64,000 bases of DNA from Dehalococcoidia bacterium (GCA_022825265.1 JAJDXE010000010.1:248001-312000); one strand, 5' to 3'; shown: positions 7,333 to 15,237, counted from the stretch's first letter. Notes: generated by a model from the sequence alone, not told the origin. Numbers and translations: made by a program.

Positions 7333-8721
7333 TCAGATCGGCGGGCGCTGCCAGCCTCCGAGGTCGTTTTCGAGTGCGGCGGCGAGGGCGAGGGTAATGT
7401 CTTCTCGCCAGGGGTGAGCGAGGATCTGGACTCCGATCGGGAGGCCGTCTTTGGATTCTCCGCAGCGGAGGGCGGTTCCGGGCCAACCGGCGATGTTGTA
7501 GGGGCCGGTGTAGAACATGGTGCGGAGCTCTTCGCTGTAGGTCTGGCCGTGCTCGGGCGCCGGACGCGCGGCGACGGGGGCGACGATGGCGTCGTAGGGC
7601 TGGATGAACTGGAGCATCTCGCTGCGGAAGCGGTCCTGGTACTCGAGGGATTCGGTGAAGACATCGGTGTCGGTGGGCTCGATGCGGTCGAATCCCTTCT
7701 TGAGGAACTCGGACTCTTCCGTGGTGCCCCACTTGTCGAGCATCCGCTTGACCCAGCCTCGACCGTCGCCGCCGCCGACTCGCGGCCAGAGATCGACGTA
7801 CTCGGCGAGCGGAGGCGGCGTGTCGTGGGCGACCGAAGAGACCCGCTCGGCGAGTGCGGTGACTGCGGCGTCGAGGACGGCTCGGGTGTCGTCGTCGGGC
7901 TCGAGGTAGCCGTCGACATCCGAGTACCAGGCGATGTTGAGGCTGCTGAGGTCGACGTCGGCCGGGTTTCTCAAGGGCACGGGATGGATGAAGGGGTCGA
8001 TGCCGTCGGGGCCGGAGATGATCGGCAGGGAGAGGACGAGGTCGTCGACGTAGCGGCACATCGGTCCGATGGTGGTCCAGGCGTCGAGGGCGCCCATGCC
8101 CCAGGGGACGATGTGTCCGGTGCGGGGGACTCGGCCGGCGGTCGGCTTGATCCCGCAGATGCCACTGAAGTGGGAGGGCAGACGGATGCTGCCGCCGGTG
8201 TCGCTGCCGAGGTCGAGCGGCGAACCGCCGGCAGAGACGATGGCGGCTGCGCCCCCGCTGGAACCGCCCGGAGTGCGCTCGGGATTGAACGGATTGCGCG
8301 TCTGGCCGTAGATCAGGTTGTCGGTCTCGCCTGAGAGGGTGAGTTCGGGGGTGTTGGTCTTGCCCATCAGGATGGCTCCGGCAGCGCGGAGGCGGCCAGC
8401 GACGGTGGAGTCGGCCTCGGGGACAACGTCCTTGCGTCCGAGGGTGCCGCCGGTGGTGATGACGCCTTCCGTGTCGTGGGAGTCTTTGAGCGTGATCGGC
8501 GCTCCGTGGAGTGGGCCGAGATCGTCGCCTCGGGCGATCGCGGCATCGGCCTCGGCTGCTTCCTCGCGGGCGCGATCGGCGCAGAGCTGGACGACAGCGT
8601 TGAGGGTTGGGTTGACCTCATCGATGCGGGCGAGGTGGGCTTCGAGCACCTCGGAGGCTGAGACCTCGCGCTCGCGAATGGCTCGGGTGATTTCTGTGAG
8701 GGAGGAGAAGGTGTCGAGCAT
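7333..8721 (-). CDS. Amidase (amidase-signature family)
   Basis: A 462-residue amidase-signature hydrolase that would cut an amide to carboxylate and ammonia. The catalytic set is visible: Lys79 in ITLKDSHDTEG, the cis-Ser in PGGSSGGAAA (152-157) and the nucleophile Ser178 in GSDTGGSIRLPSH. I chose ATG 8721 because GGAGG lies 7 bases upstream. The longer open frame to 8772 adds a basic, poorly conserved leader. The C-terminus ends GGWQRPPI, normal for the family. It is convergent with the upstream hydrolase gene, 4 bp apart. A GatA role is unlikely because no GatB or GatC gene is near. Confidence 0.87.
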   Translation of the reverse strand: MLDTFSSLTEITRAIREREVSASEVLEAHLARIDEVNPTLNAVVQLCADRAREEAAEADAAIARGDDLGPLHGAPITLKDSHDTEGVITTGGTLGRKDVVPEADSTVAGRLRAAGAILMGKTNTPELTLSGETDNLIYGQTRNPFNPERTPGGSSGGAAAIVSAGGSPLDLGSDTGGSIRLPSHFSGICGIKPTAGRVPRTGHIVPWGMGALDAWTTIGPMCRYVDDLVLSLPIISGPDGIDPFIHPVPLRNPADVDLSSLNIAWYSDVDGYLEPDDDTRAVLDAAVTALAERVSSVAHDTPPPLAEYVDLWPRVGGGDGRGWVKRMLDKWGTTEESEFLKKGFDRIEPTDTDVFTESLEYQDRFRSEMLQFIQPYDAIVAPVAARPAPEHGQTYSEELRTMFYTGPYNIAGWPGTALRCGESKDGLPIGVQILAHPWREDITLALAAALENDLGGWQRPPI

Positions 8722-8826
8722 TGGGGGCCTCCGACGGCTAGCATTTGCTCGCGTGGAAACGAGCCTGGGCAATCGAGGCCCAGCTGCAATGCACTTATGT
8801 CAGAATAGGACGCGGAAGCGCACGGT

Positions 8827-9720
8827 ATGACGACCATCGCGATCATGGACGAAATTCCGATATCTTCCATTCCGGCCGTAAATGTCGCGTCCGTGCCTCA
8901 GCGCAGCCCGCTCCGATATCCCGGTGGCAAGACTTGGCTGATTCCACATGTTCGACACTGGCTGAAGAACGCTGAACCGCCCACGACCACATTGGTCGAA
9001 CCGTTTGCCGGAGGAGCGACGGTGACGCTTACGGCGGTCATGGAGGGATTCGTTGCGCGCGCCATTATGGCGGAACTAGATCGCGATGTCGCGGCGTTTT
9101 GGCACACCGCATTGCAGAACACAGAAGAACTGATTAAACAGGTAGAGCACTTTCGGCCGACCCGATTTGGGGTGACCATGCTGGCCTCTCGACACCCGCG
9201 GACGCTGCTCGAGCACGGGTTTAGGACCTTGGTCATGAACCGAACGAGGCGCGGTGGCATTCTGGCACCCGGCGCCGCGCTCGCCCGAGACGGCGAAAAT
9301 GGGAAAGGAGTGGCATCCCGGTGGTATCCAGAGACGCTGGTGAATCGACTGGTTGCAATCTCCGAGTTTCGACAACAGATCAGCTTCTGCGAAACTGACG
9401 GGCTGTTGCTGCTTGAGACTCTCTTGCCGAACATGGGTAAGGAGACAGCTGTTTTTGCCGACCCTCCCTACACGGCGGGAGGAAAACGAGCTGGCTCAAG
9501 ACTCTATGCACACAACGCATTGGATCATGGACGACTGTTTCAGATGCTTGCCGATTCGAACGTCAACTTCCTTATGACCTACGATTGCGCTCCCGAAATT
9601 CTCTCACTGGTGAGGCAACATGGATTTGAGGCCGTTCAGGTCGTGATGAAGAACACTCACCATCGTCGTGTTCCTGAGGTGGTGATCACTCGGCAGCCGT
9701 TGTTCACCGAAGCAGAATGA
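8827..9720 (+). CDS. D12-class adenine-N6 DNA methyltransferase (Dam-like)
   Basis: A 297-residue SAM-dependent methyltransferase of the MethyltransfD12 family. Landmarks: PLRYPGGK at 28-35, the SAM-binding motif I VEPFAGGATVTL at 57-68, ELDRD at 83-87 and the catalytic motif IV DPPY at 212-215, in the alpha-class order. D12 enzymes methylate adenine N6. The stop overlaps the start of the next gene (ATGA at 9717-9720), so the two are translationally coupled and should form one restriction-modification unit. The N-terminal 20 residues are not conserved-looking. ATG 8848 is an alternative start. A+T content is visibly higher than in the flanking amidase and hydratase genes, which suggests transfer. 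Confidence 0.85.
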   Translation: MTTIAIMDEIPISSIPAVNVASVPQRSPLRYPGGKTWLIPHVRHWLKNAEPPTTTLVEPFAGGATVTLTAVMEGFVARAIMAELDRDVAAFWHTALQNTEELIKQVEHFRPTRFGVTMLASRHPRTLLEHGFRTLVMNRTRRGGILAPGAALARDGENGKGVASRWYPETLVNRLVAISEFRQQISFCETDGLLLLETLLPNMGKETAVFADPPYTAGGKRAGSRLYAHNALDHGRLFQMLADSNVNFLMTYDCAPEILSLVRQHGFEAVQVVMKNTHHRRVPEVVITRQPLFTEAE

Positions 9721-10619
9721 CGCGTTCTCAATCTCCCCGGATCAGGTATGGAATCAGTGAGTGGTACGGTCGCGGGTTCGCAGACATGCAGCCCAATGAG
9801 CGAGCGCGGCTCGCCGAAGTAGCACTTGGACAAACGCCCTCACTGCCGGACTGCCCATTTCGAGCTGCTTCGCTCCCGTGTTCGAAATCGGGAGGGGTGT
9901 GTTCCCTACAACGCTTCGAGGAGGGCGACGGCGGCATCTTGGGACACCCGGTAGACGCGCCAGTGATCGTTTGCCCGAGTCGATTTGAGGAAGATGACTT
10001 GCTCCTGCGCTGGCTGTCGGAGATCGTCGGGTTCTCGTGGGACGAGACGCTCTACGCCAGAGAAGTCGCATTCATGGCGAGCTCGAGCACTGGCAAGGCA
10101 GCGGGGAAGATCGATTTGGTGGTTGCCCGAACAGCAGGCGGCGGACTGAAGTGGTACGGCCTGGAGATTCAGGCGGTTTACTTCTCAGGCGAGGCAATGC
10201 AGTCCGAGTTTGAGTCGGTACGAGCGCACTCCAGCGCCCCCAGATTTCCTGACAAAGTGAGGAGGCCCGATTGGAGGTCTTCCAGCGCCAAGCGACTGAT
10301 GCCTCAATTGCAAGTCAAGGTGCCGACCCTTCGGCGTTGGGGATCGAAGCTGGCCATCGCTGTAGACCGGCCATTCTTCGACGTGCTCGGCGGACCGAGT
10401 AGCGAGCCAAGTCATGATCTCGACGATGGAGACATCATTTGGCTGGTCCCGGAGCTTCAGGCGGACGGATCAGGGAACTTCCAATTGCGCCGCGGTCATT
10501 GGGAAGTGCTGACTCTTGAGGAATCGAGCAAAAAGTTACTTGCGGCGAACACAGTGTCGAGAGCTTATTTTGAAGCGACGCTGCTAGAGAAGCTGGTCAA
10601 GCCGTCTAGCGGCCTTTGA
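9717..10619 (+). CDS. Type II restriction endonuclease, NotI-like family
   Basis: A 300-residue protein that I assign to the NotI-type endonuclease family. NotI has an unusual iron site bound by four Cys upstream of a PD-(D/E)xK core. Here the matching pattern is Cys46 (DCPF), Cys55 (PCSKSGG), Cys62 (GGVCSL) and Cys86 (VCPSRF). Nuclease residues follow: Asp133 in GKIDLVV and Glu150-x-Gln152 in WYGLEIQAVYFSG, close to NotI's YGVLEIQTMDFHG (recalled from memory). It is coupled by a 4-base overlap to the D12 adenine methyltransferase. The cognate site should therefore contain an adenine, unlike NotI's GC-only octamer. Confidence 0.75.
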   Translation: MTRSQSPRIRYGISEWYGRGFADMQPNERARLAEVALGQTPSLPDCPFRAASLPCSKSGGVCSLQRFEEGDGGILGHPVDAPVIVCPSRFEEDDLLLRWLSEIVGFSWDETLYAREVAFMASSSTGKAAGKIDLVVARTAGGGLKWYGLEIQAVYFSGEAMQSEFESVRAHSSAPRFPDKVRRPDWRSSSAKRLMPQLQVKVPTLRRWGSKLAIAVDRPFFDVLGGPSSEPSHDLDDGDIIWLVPELQADGSGNFQLRRGHWEVLTLEESSKKLLAANTVSRAYFEATLLEKLVKPSSGL

Positions 10620-11430
10620 ATTGGGCGGGACGCTTTTCGGCGAAGGCGGCGGTGCCTTCGCGGGCGTCCTCGGTGACCATGATTTCAGAGTAGAGCTGGG
10701 ATTCCAACATCATGCCCTCGGCGAAACCGGTCTGGAGGAGGACTCCCTCGTAGGCGGCGCGCTTGGAGGCTCGGACGGCGAGGGGGGCATTGGAGGCGAT
10801 TTCTTCGGCCCATTCGCGGGCGGTGGGCAGCAGGTCCTCGGGCGTGGTGACAGCGTTGGCGAGGCCGATTCGGTGCGCTTCGTTGGCGTCGAGGTGGTTG
10901 GCTCGGAGGAGAAGTTCGAGTGCTTTTCCGAAGGGGACGTAGCGGGCGAGTCGCTGGACCTGTCCGCCGCCCGGGAGAAGTCCGCGCCTGGGCGCCATGG
11001 ATCCGATGCGGGCGGTGTCGCTCATGATTCGGAGGTCGCAGGAGAGGGCGAGGGCGAATCCGCCGGCCAGACACCATCCGTTGATGGCGGCGATGACGGG
11101 CTTCCAAGTCTTGTCGGGGCCCCAGCTGGAGAGTCCGGTAGCGTTCGAAGGATTCCCGCCTGCGCGGGAATGACTGGAGGACCTGGCGGCTGAGGTGGCT
11201 GCGCGGTTGATCTCGTCGTCGTGCGCGTCGGGCCGGACGAGGTCTCGGCCGGCGCAGAAGGCTCGGCCGGCGCCGGTGATGATCGCGACGTGGAGGTTGC
11301 CGTCCTGGTCGAAGTCGGACCAGAACTCGTCGAGCTGACGCGACATCTCGGGATTGATTGCGTTCATGCGCTCGGGTCGGTCGAGCGTGATCGTGGCGAT
11401 CTTGCCGTCGGTTGCGATACGTACGGACAT
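10606..11430 (-). CDS. Enoyl-CoA hydratase/isomerase family protein with an in-frame repeat insertion
   Basis: A 274-residue crotonase-fold protein acting on acyl-CoA thioesters. Features: TITLDRPERMNAI at the N-terminus; the first oxyanion-hole strand TGAGRAFCAGRDL (53-64); and the second oxyanion segment NGWCLAGGFALALSCDLRIMSD (117-138, quoted in part) with GSMAPRRGLLPGGG after it. Catalytic acids differ among subfamilies, so the substrate is uncertain. Between the two oxyanion segments, residues about 84-98 (SSSHSRAGGNPSNAT) are encoded by a palindromic repeat that leaves the frame intact. The stop overlaps the convergent NotI-like gene by 14 bp. Upstream lies the MoaD/ThiS-like gene, 7 bp away. 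Confidence 0.85.
   Translation of the reverse strand: MSVRIATDGKIATITLDRPERMNAINPEMSRQLDEFWSDFDQDGNLHVAIITGAGRAFCAGRDLVRPDAHDDEINRAATSAARSSSHSRAGGNPSNATGLSSWGPDKTWKPVIAAINGWCLAGGFALALSCDLRIMSDTARIGSMAPRRGLLPGGGQVQRLARYVPFGKALELLLRANHLDANEAHRIGLANAVTTPEDLLPTAREWAEEIASNAPLAVRASKRAAYEGVLLQTGFAEGMMLESQLYSEIMVTEDAREGTAAFAEKRPAQFKGR
11152..11171. repeat. Palindromic repeat inserted in frame in enoyl-CoA hydratase gene
   Basis: A perfect inverted repeat attcccgc-ctgc-gcgggaat sits inside the hydratase coding sequence and encodes part of HSRAGGNPS. This peptide is the read-through signature of a widespread family of short palindromic elements in GC-rich genomes (from memory). It resembles the core of family A at 602-633 and the hairpin at 12731-12759. 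Confidence 0.75.
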
Positions 11431-11436
11431 CTGCGT

Positions 11437-11712
11437 TTATCCGCCGGCGACTGCGGGGACGATGGAGACTTCGTCGCCCTGGCTGAGGGCGGTGTGCAGG
11501 CCCTCGAGGAAGCGGACATCTTCGCCGTTGACGAAGAGGTTGACGAAGCGGCGGATTTCGCCGTCCTCGTCGACGATTCGATCGCCGATGCCGGGGAACT
11601 GGCGCTCGAGATCGAGGACCAGGTGCTGCAGGGTGTCGCCGGCCGCCTCGACCACATCTTTGTCGGAGGTGAGGGAGCGCAGGGGAGTCGGAATGCGCAC
11701 GGAAACGCTCAT
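11437..11712 (-). CDS. MoaD/ThiS-family ubiquitin-like sulfur carrier protein
   Basis: A 91-residue beta-grasp protein ending in the diagnostic Gly-Gly (VPAVAGG) that is adenylated and thiocarboxylated in this family. It begins MSVSVRIPTPLRSLTSDKDVV and contains FVNGEDVRFLEG before DEVSIVPAVAGG, like MoaD-type carriers. The role could be molybdopterin, thiamine or cysteine/methionine sulfur transfer. No MoeB/ThiF-like activating enzyme is adjacent. It lies immediately upstream of the enoyl-CoA hydratase gene, 7 bp apart on the same strand. ATG 11712 is preferred to the TTG one codon upstream. Confidence 0.82.
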   Translation of the reverse strand: MSVSVRIPTPLRSLTSDKDVVEAAGDTLQHLVLDLERQFPGIGDRIVDEDGEIRRFVNLFVNGEDVRFLEGLHTALSQGDEVSIVPAVAGG

Positions 11713-11823
11713 CAACGGAGCTCGATTCTTACTGGTGCTGTCGTGACTGATTAGAGGTTAGCGCGGGTCACGACGACGGTCTGCGCCTGCGGACTCAGTG
11801 CGGAAACGGCGCCGGCCAGTTGG

Positions 11824-12150
11824 TTACTCGTCGGGCTGATCGGGTTCCCAGAGAATCTGGCAGGTGGTGCAGACGAGGGCGGAGATGACTTCGCGGCCGC
11901 CGTCGCCCTCGAGGTCGATGGTCTCGTACTCGATGTCGGCTTCTGCGCCGCAGTCGGGGCAGAGTGGGCGCAGCACGTAGTCGAAGTCGCCGGATGTGAC
12001 CGAGCTGCGGTGGACGAGGGTGTCGATGTCGACCCACTCGTCGAAGGGCACGGAGCGGACAGCGAAGCTGGCGAGGTCGGCGGAGAGATCGGCCGACATA
12101 CCCGTATCGGGCGGATCGCCGGGTGACCGTCCGCCGCTGCGTGTGCTCAT
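11824..12150 (-). CDS. Small acidic protein with paired CxxC (zinc-ribbon-like)
   Basis: A 108-residue acidic protein. Two CxxC pairs (LCPDCGAEADIEYE and LVCTTCQILWEPD) are about 30 residues apart, which fits a single zinc-ribbon. The first 25 residues are polar and Gly/Pro-rich, and an internal Met at residue 18 (MSADLSADL) could be the true start. It lies between the MoaD-like gene and another small Cys-rich gene, all leftward. I recognise no named family. A role in nucleic-acid or protein binding is only a guess from the fold. Confidence 0.55.
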   Translation of the reverse strand: MSTRSGGRSPGDPPDTGMSADLSADLASFAVRSVPFDEWVDIDTLVHRSSVTSGDFDYVLRPLCPDCGAEADIEYETIDLEGDGGREVISALVCTTCQILWEPDQPDE

Positions 12151-12177
12151 CAGCGCAGTGTACGGTCGGGCGACTCG

Positions 12178-12432
12178 TTAGCGGCGGTACATGGAACGGA
12201 CGGCCGAGTCGGCATCGTCTTCGCTCCAGGACTGGCGACCCGCGCCGCGGCGGCCGGTGAAGATGTCGGAGTTGTTGATCCGCTTGTCTTCGGGAATCGA
12301 ATTGTAGAACTCACGACGTGAGTTACAACGTGGACAATGTCCGACCGACGACGCACCGTCGGGTGAGTCGATCAGCCAGTCATGCACGCACTCCTGAGAG
12401 ACAATGGGTCCCCGGGCTACAGCAGTAACCAT
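12178..12432 (-). CDS. Small CxxC zinc-finger-like protein with a C/W/RINNSDIF pattern
   Basis: An 84-residue protein. The pattern is C-x-H-D-W-L-I-D-S-P-D-G, GHCPRCNSRREFYN, then KRINNSDIF. A first Cys/His pair and the CPRC pair could bind one zinc. Proteins of this pattern (a C..W.i.sp.G..S.G.C..C...r.F.N block) are, to my recollection, frequent single-copy unknowns in Chloroflexota and some Actinobacteria. The C-terminal part (GRRGAGRQSWSEDDADSAVRS) is flexible. It has its own upstream region of about 370 bp, so it may head a leftward unit with the next two small genes. Confidence 0.65.
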   Translation of the reverse strand: MVTAVARGPIVSQECVHDWLIDSPDGASSVGHCPRCNSRREFYNSIPEDKRINNSDIFTGRRGAGRQSWSEDDADSAVRSMYRR

Positions 12433-12808
12433 GTTAAGACTCCGGGGAGATCGGCCCGCCGCCTGGCGTCCTGTTCGCGGATTGTACTTGACGTATCGGC
12501 CGCGATTGGTGTTACGTTCGCGGAAATCGTTAAGTCTGTCAACTCGGGTTAACGTTCGGCGTCATGTCTTGTAACCGTACGACTGTACTAAAAGTCCGTT
12601 CTAATGTTGAATTGCTTATGCGTTTAACTTGTGTCCTGTGTCGTCGTAGCGTGAATCACTGGCTTTGCAACAGTGACGACCGTTGACTCTTGCCACATCT
12701 TGGCGATGCCGGCGGCCAGGTGACGGCTGCGCGATTCCCGCGCTCGCCGCGGGAATCGCGGAGGTTGGAGTCCCCTGGGTATGTCCAGGAACTACCGTCG
12801 ATTCAGTC
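12433..12808. other. Intergenic stretch, AT-richer than surroundings, with a strong hairpin
   Basis: No gene is visible in these 376 bp. Bases 12480-12680 are clearly less GC-rich than the neighbouring genes and probably hold the promoter of the leftward zinc-finger gene. The right part carries the palindromic hairpin at 12731-12759, just beyond the stop of the leftward peroxiredoxin gene (12809). I saw no tRNA or other structured-RNA signature. Confidence 0.5.
12731..12759. repeat. Palindromic repeat, 12-bp arms, downstream of the peroxiredoxin gene
   Basis: A perfect 12-bp inverted repeat (gcgattcccgcg / cgcgggaatcgc) with a 5-base loop. Its core attcccgc/gcgggaat is shared with the element inside the enoyl-CoA hydratase gene. 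It lies about 50 bp past the peroxiredoxin stop codon and could double as a terminator, although no U-tract follows. Confidence 0.7.
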
Positions 12809-13267
12809 TCAAGCGTCCATGGACTTGATGAACTCCAGGGCTCCCTCGGGGTGGGCGTTGAAGTCTCGCGGGGCGTCGATGATGTGTTGGACGACGCCCT
12901 CGGCGTCGATGACGTAGGTCATTCTCGAGGTGATGCCGCGTTCCTCGTTGAGGATGCCCCAGGCCTTGCCGGTGCGGCCCCAGGGGAAGTCGCCGAGCAG
13001 CGGGAACTCGAGGCCGAGTTCGATGGCGTAGGCGCCGTTGGCGAAGGGGGAGTCGACGGAGATGCCCAGTACCTGGGCGCCCGCCTCCTGGAACTCGTCG
13101 TGGAGCTCCTTGAAGCGGCTCAGTTCGTTCGTTCAACCGCCGGTGAAGGCGAGCACGTACCAGGCGACGACGACGGTCTGGCCGCGGTACTCGGAGAGCG
13201 TGTGTTCCTTGCGGTCGCCGTCCATCAGGGTGAAGTCGGGCGCGACCTGTCCAATTTCGACTGCCAT
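12809..13267 (-). CDS. Selenocysteine-containing AhpE-type (1-Cys class) peroxiredoxin
   Basis: From ATG 13267 the frame runs 44 codons, meets UGA at 13135-13133, then continues without a stop to TGA at 12811-12809, giving 152 residues. The whole frame is peroxiredoxin: GQVAPDFTL (N-terminal strand), LSEYRGQTVVVAWYVLAFTGG-U-TNELSRF (active site), GISVDSP, EFPLLGDF, WGILNEERGITSRMTYVID. AhpE-type enzymes have LAFTGxC at this place, so the UGA falls exactly on the peroxidatic Cys (residue 45). No other Cys exists in the protein, so reduction must come from outside. It should reduce peroxides in the cytosol. The alternative, a nonsense pseudogene, is unlikely because both halves are perfectly preserved. 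The gene is divergent from DUF3090. Confidence 0.88.
13081..13118 (-). promoter_or_regulatory. Candidate bacterial SECIS stem-loop of the peroxiredoxin mRNA
   Basis: Starting 14 bases after the UGA, the minus-strand RNA can fold into a lower stem of 7 pairs (13118-13112 with 13087-13081), a 2x2 internal loop, an upper stem of 6 pairs (13109-13104 with 13095-13090) and an 8-base apical loop (13103-13096). Each stem includes one G-U pair. The apical loop begins about 29 bases from the UGA, inside the roughly 16-37 base window described for SelB-binding bacterial SECIS. The loop lacks a clear leading G. This was folded by eye only. Confidence 0.5.
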
Positions 13268-13353
13268 AGGACGGCTCCTGCCTGTTTGTCGCGGGCCTTT
13301 GCGTGCGAGTTGGGCTTGCTGTCCATATCCTAGTCGCTGGGTATACTTCGCCC

Positions 13354-13899
13354 ATGGCTAACGGCGCCGAGTACGACCTGGGTGCGGCGGAAGTGCTGGA
13401 GGCGGAGGCGATCGGCCCGCCGGGTCAGCGTCGCTTCAGACTGCGCGTGACTGCGGGAGAGAAGACAGCCTCGATCTGGTGCGAGAAGACACAGGTGTCG
13501 GCGTTGGCGGAAGCGATCCAGCAGGTGTTGTCTCGGCACCGACGAAGCAGCGACGGGCGCAGGCCGGCGTCACGTCCACTGGAGCCGTTTCCAGACCGAG
13601 CGACCCACGACTTCCTGGCCGGGCGGATCGCGCTGGGCTACGACGAGGACGCCGACACGATCACACTGTTCGCGACCGACATTGAGCAGGGTGGGCCGAA
13701 CGCGACTCCGACGCTGCGGGTCGATCTCGACCGCAAGTCAGCCCGCTTGTTCACGGTCCAGGCCGAGGAGACTGTCGCAGGTGGTCGGCCGAATTGTCCA
13801 CTTTGCAAGCAACCTATCGAGGGATCGGAACACCTCTGCCCGCGCACCAACGGGCACGCCGAAGATGCGCTGGCCGAAATCGGGCCGCCCGAGTTCTAG
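13354..13899 (+). CDS. DUF3090 family protein (TIGR03847-like)
   Basis: A 181-residue protein matching DUF3090 from memory of its pattern: an N-terminal strand block with GPPGQRRFRLRV, EKTQVSALAEAIQQVL, then FLAGRIALGYDEDADTITLFA, LRVDLDRKSARLF and the closing zinc-ribbon-like ending RPNCPLCKQPIEGSEHLCPRTNGH (quoted in part; CPLC and the C of LCPRTNG). The family occurs in Actinobacteria and Chloroflexota and has no established function. The open frame extends to 13303, but ATG 13354 starts the conserved part. It is divergent from the selenoprotein gene and 15 bp ahead of the MFS gene. Confidence 0.82.
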   Translation: MANGAEYDLGAAEVLEAEAIGPPGQRRFRLRVTAGEKTASIWCEKTQVSALAEAIQQVLSRHRRSSDGRRPASRPLEPFPDRATHDFLAGRIALGYDEDADTITLFATDIEQGGPNATPTLRVDLDRKSARLFTVQAEETVAGGRPNCPLCKQPIEGSEHLCPRTNGHAEDALAEIGPPEF

Positions 13900-13914
13900 G
13901 CTCGGAGGCGTTCC

Positions 13915-15231
13915 TTGTCGGTCTATGAGGGTGCGTCGACACGAGACTGGTTGACCGCACGTCCCGCGCCGCAGCATTCGGCGCTTTTGCGGACCGTGGC
14001 CCGCGTCGCTTCGGGGATTCCGCCCCGGCGTCCGCCGCTGTGGACCTTGCAGTACATGTTCTCGCTGCTGGGCACAGCGTCGTTTTTTGCCTGCTTTTTC
14101 TATCTGACGACGACGCTGCCTCGGGAGATGACGGATCTGGGCTTCAATCTGTTTGAGATTGGGCTGGTCGTCGGCGGCTACGCCGCGGTGCCGATCGTGC
14201 TGCGCCCATTCGTCGGGCGCTGGAGCGACGGCGGTCATCGGATCCTGCAGATGCGGCTGGCCCTGTTGGCATTCATCGGGTCGTTCGTGCTGATGATCTT
14301 CACCGACAATCTGTGGGCGCTGTTCGGTCTTCGCTGCGTGCAGGGCGTCGGGATGGCGGCGTATCCGACATCGGCGGGATCGATGGTTGCAGAGATTGTG
14401 CCTCCGGTGCGGCGCGGCGAAGGACTTGGCTTTTTCGGTCTCTCGACGAGCTTCGCCCAGACTGCCTCTCCGGTTGCCGGTGGGGCGATCGCGGCGGTGG
14501 GCGGATTCGAGGGCGTGCTGATCCTTGGAGCGATCACGGCCGCCGTGTCGCTGTTGGTGACGATCTTCCAGCGAGAGCCTCCCGGGCATGGGACTCCGCC
14601 GCCTCCGGTATCGCTCAAGTCGTTGATTCCGGCTCGGGCGGTGTTCCCGATGATCGTGTTTCTGAGCGTGACGCTGGGGTTCTCGGTAGCGGCTGCGTTT
14701 CTTGAACCGCTGGCCGACCAACCGCATCGGGATCTTGGGTTTGTGTCGCTGTTCTTCATGTTCTCGGGCGTGGGCGCGATGTTATCGCGGCCGATGGCCG
14801 GGCGAATCTCGGACCGAGTTGGGCGCGTGCCGATCATTATTCCTGGGTTGATCGCGACATGCGCGGGCATGGCGTTGGTGGCACAATCAGAGACAGCGAT
14901 CATGCTCTGGGTCGCAGGACTGTTGACAGGCATCGGCATGGGCGGTGCACATACCGGGTTGTTGGCGCTGGCGGTTGATCGGGTCGCGGCGAATCAGCGC
15001 GGCGGCGCGACGGCCACGTTCCAGTTGGCCTGGGACGTGGGCGGCTTCGCCTCGTTCCTGATTGGGATCGTGGGCGCGTTCTTCAGCGTTGAGGCGATCT
15101 TCTGGGTGGCCGCGCTGGGAGCGCTGGTGGCATTGGGCGCGCTGTTGTTGGGTCGGGTGATGGGTTGGACTCGGGCTGCGCCTCCGGGGCTGGAACCGCT
15201 GGGCGCCGGCGTCGCTGCGGGAGGCGGGTGA
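13915..15231 (+). CDS. Major facilitator superfamily transporter
   Basis: A 438-residue, 12-span MFS permease. Hydrophobic spans begin at about residue 45 (LQYMFSLLGTASFFACFF). The loop 2-3 signature appears as RPFVGRWSDGGHR and its second-half counterpart as RPMAGRISDRVGR. The TTG start at 13915 has GGAGG six bases upstream. It lies 15 bp after the DUF3090 stop, so they are probably one operon. The profile fits drug/sugar efflux-type MFS, but the substrate is unknown. The C-terminal tail is Gly/Ala-rich and cytoplasmic. Confidence 0.85.
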   Translation: MSVYEGASTRDWLTARPAPQHSALLRTVARVASGIPPRRPPLWTLQYMFSLLGTASFFACFFYLTTTLPREMTDLGFNLFEIGLVVGGYAAVPIVLRPFVGRWSDGGHRILQMRLALLAFIGSFVLMIFTDNLWALFGLRCVQGVGMAAYPTSAGSMVAEIVPPVRRGEGLGFFGLSTSFAQTASPVAGGAIAAVGGFEGVLILGAITAAVSLLVTIFQREPPGHGTPPPPVSLKSLIPARAVFPMIVFLSVTLGFSVAAAFLEPLADQPHRDLGFVSLFFMFSGVGAMLSRPMAGRISDRVGRVPIIIPGLIATCAGMALVAQSETAIMLWVAGLLTGIGMGGAHTGLLALAVDRVAANQRGGATATFQLAWDVGGFASFLIGIVGAFFSVEAIFWVAALGALVALGALLLGRVMGWTRAAPPGLEPLGAGVAAGGG

Positions 15232-15237
15232 TGCGGT

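Noticed and set aside
12809..13267. Reading the peroxiredoxin as a nonsense pseudogene
   Set aside because: The only interruption is a UGA at the exact active-site Cys, with both halves intact and a suitable stem-loop after it. Selenocysteine explains all of this better.
12683..13333. A long forward frame over the peroxiredoxin region
   Set aside because: It is the antisense shadow of the UGA-containing peroxiredoxin gene and has no family motif.
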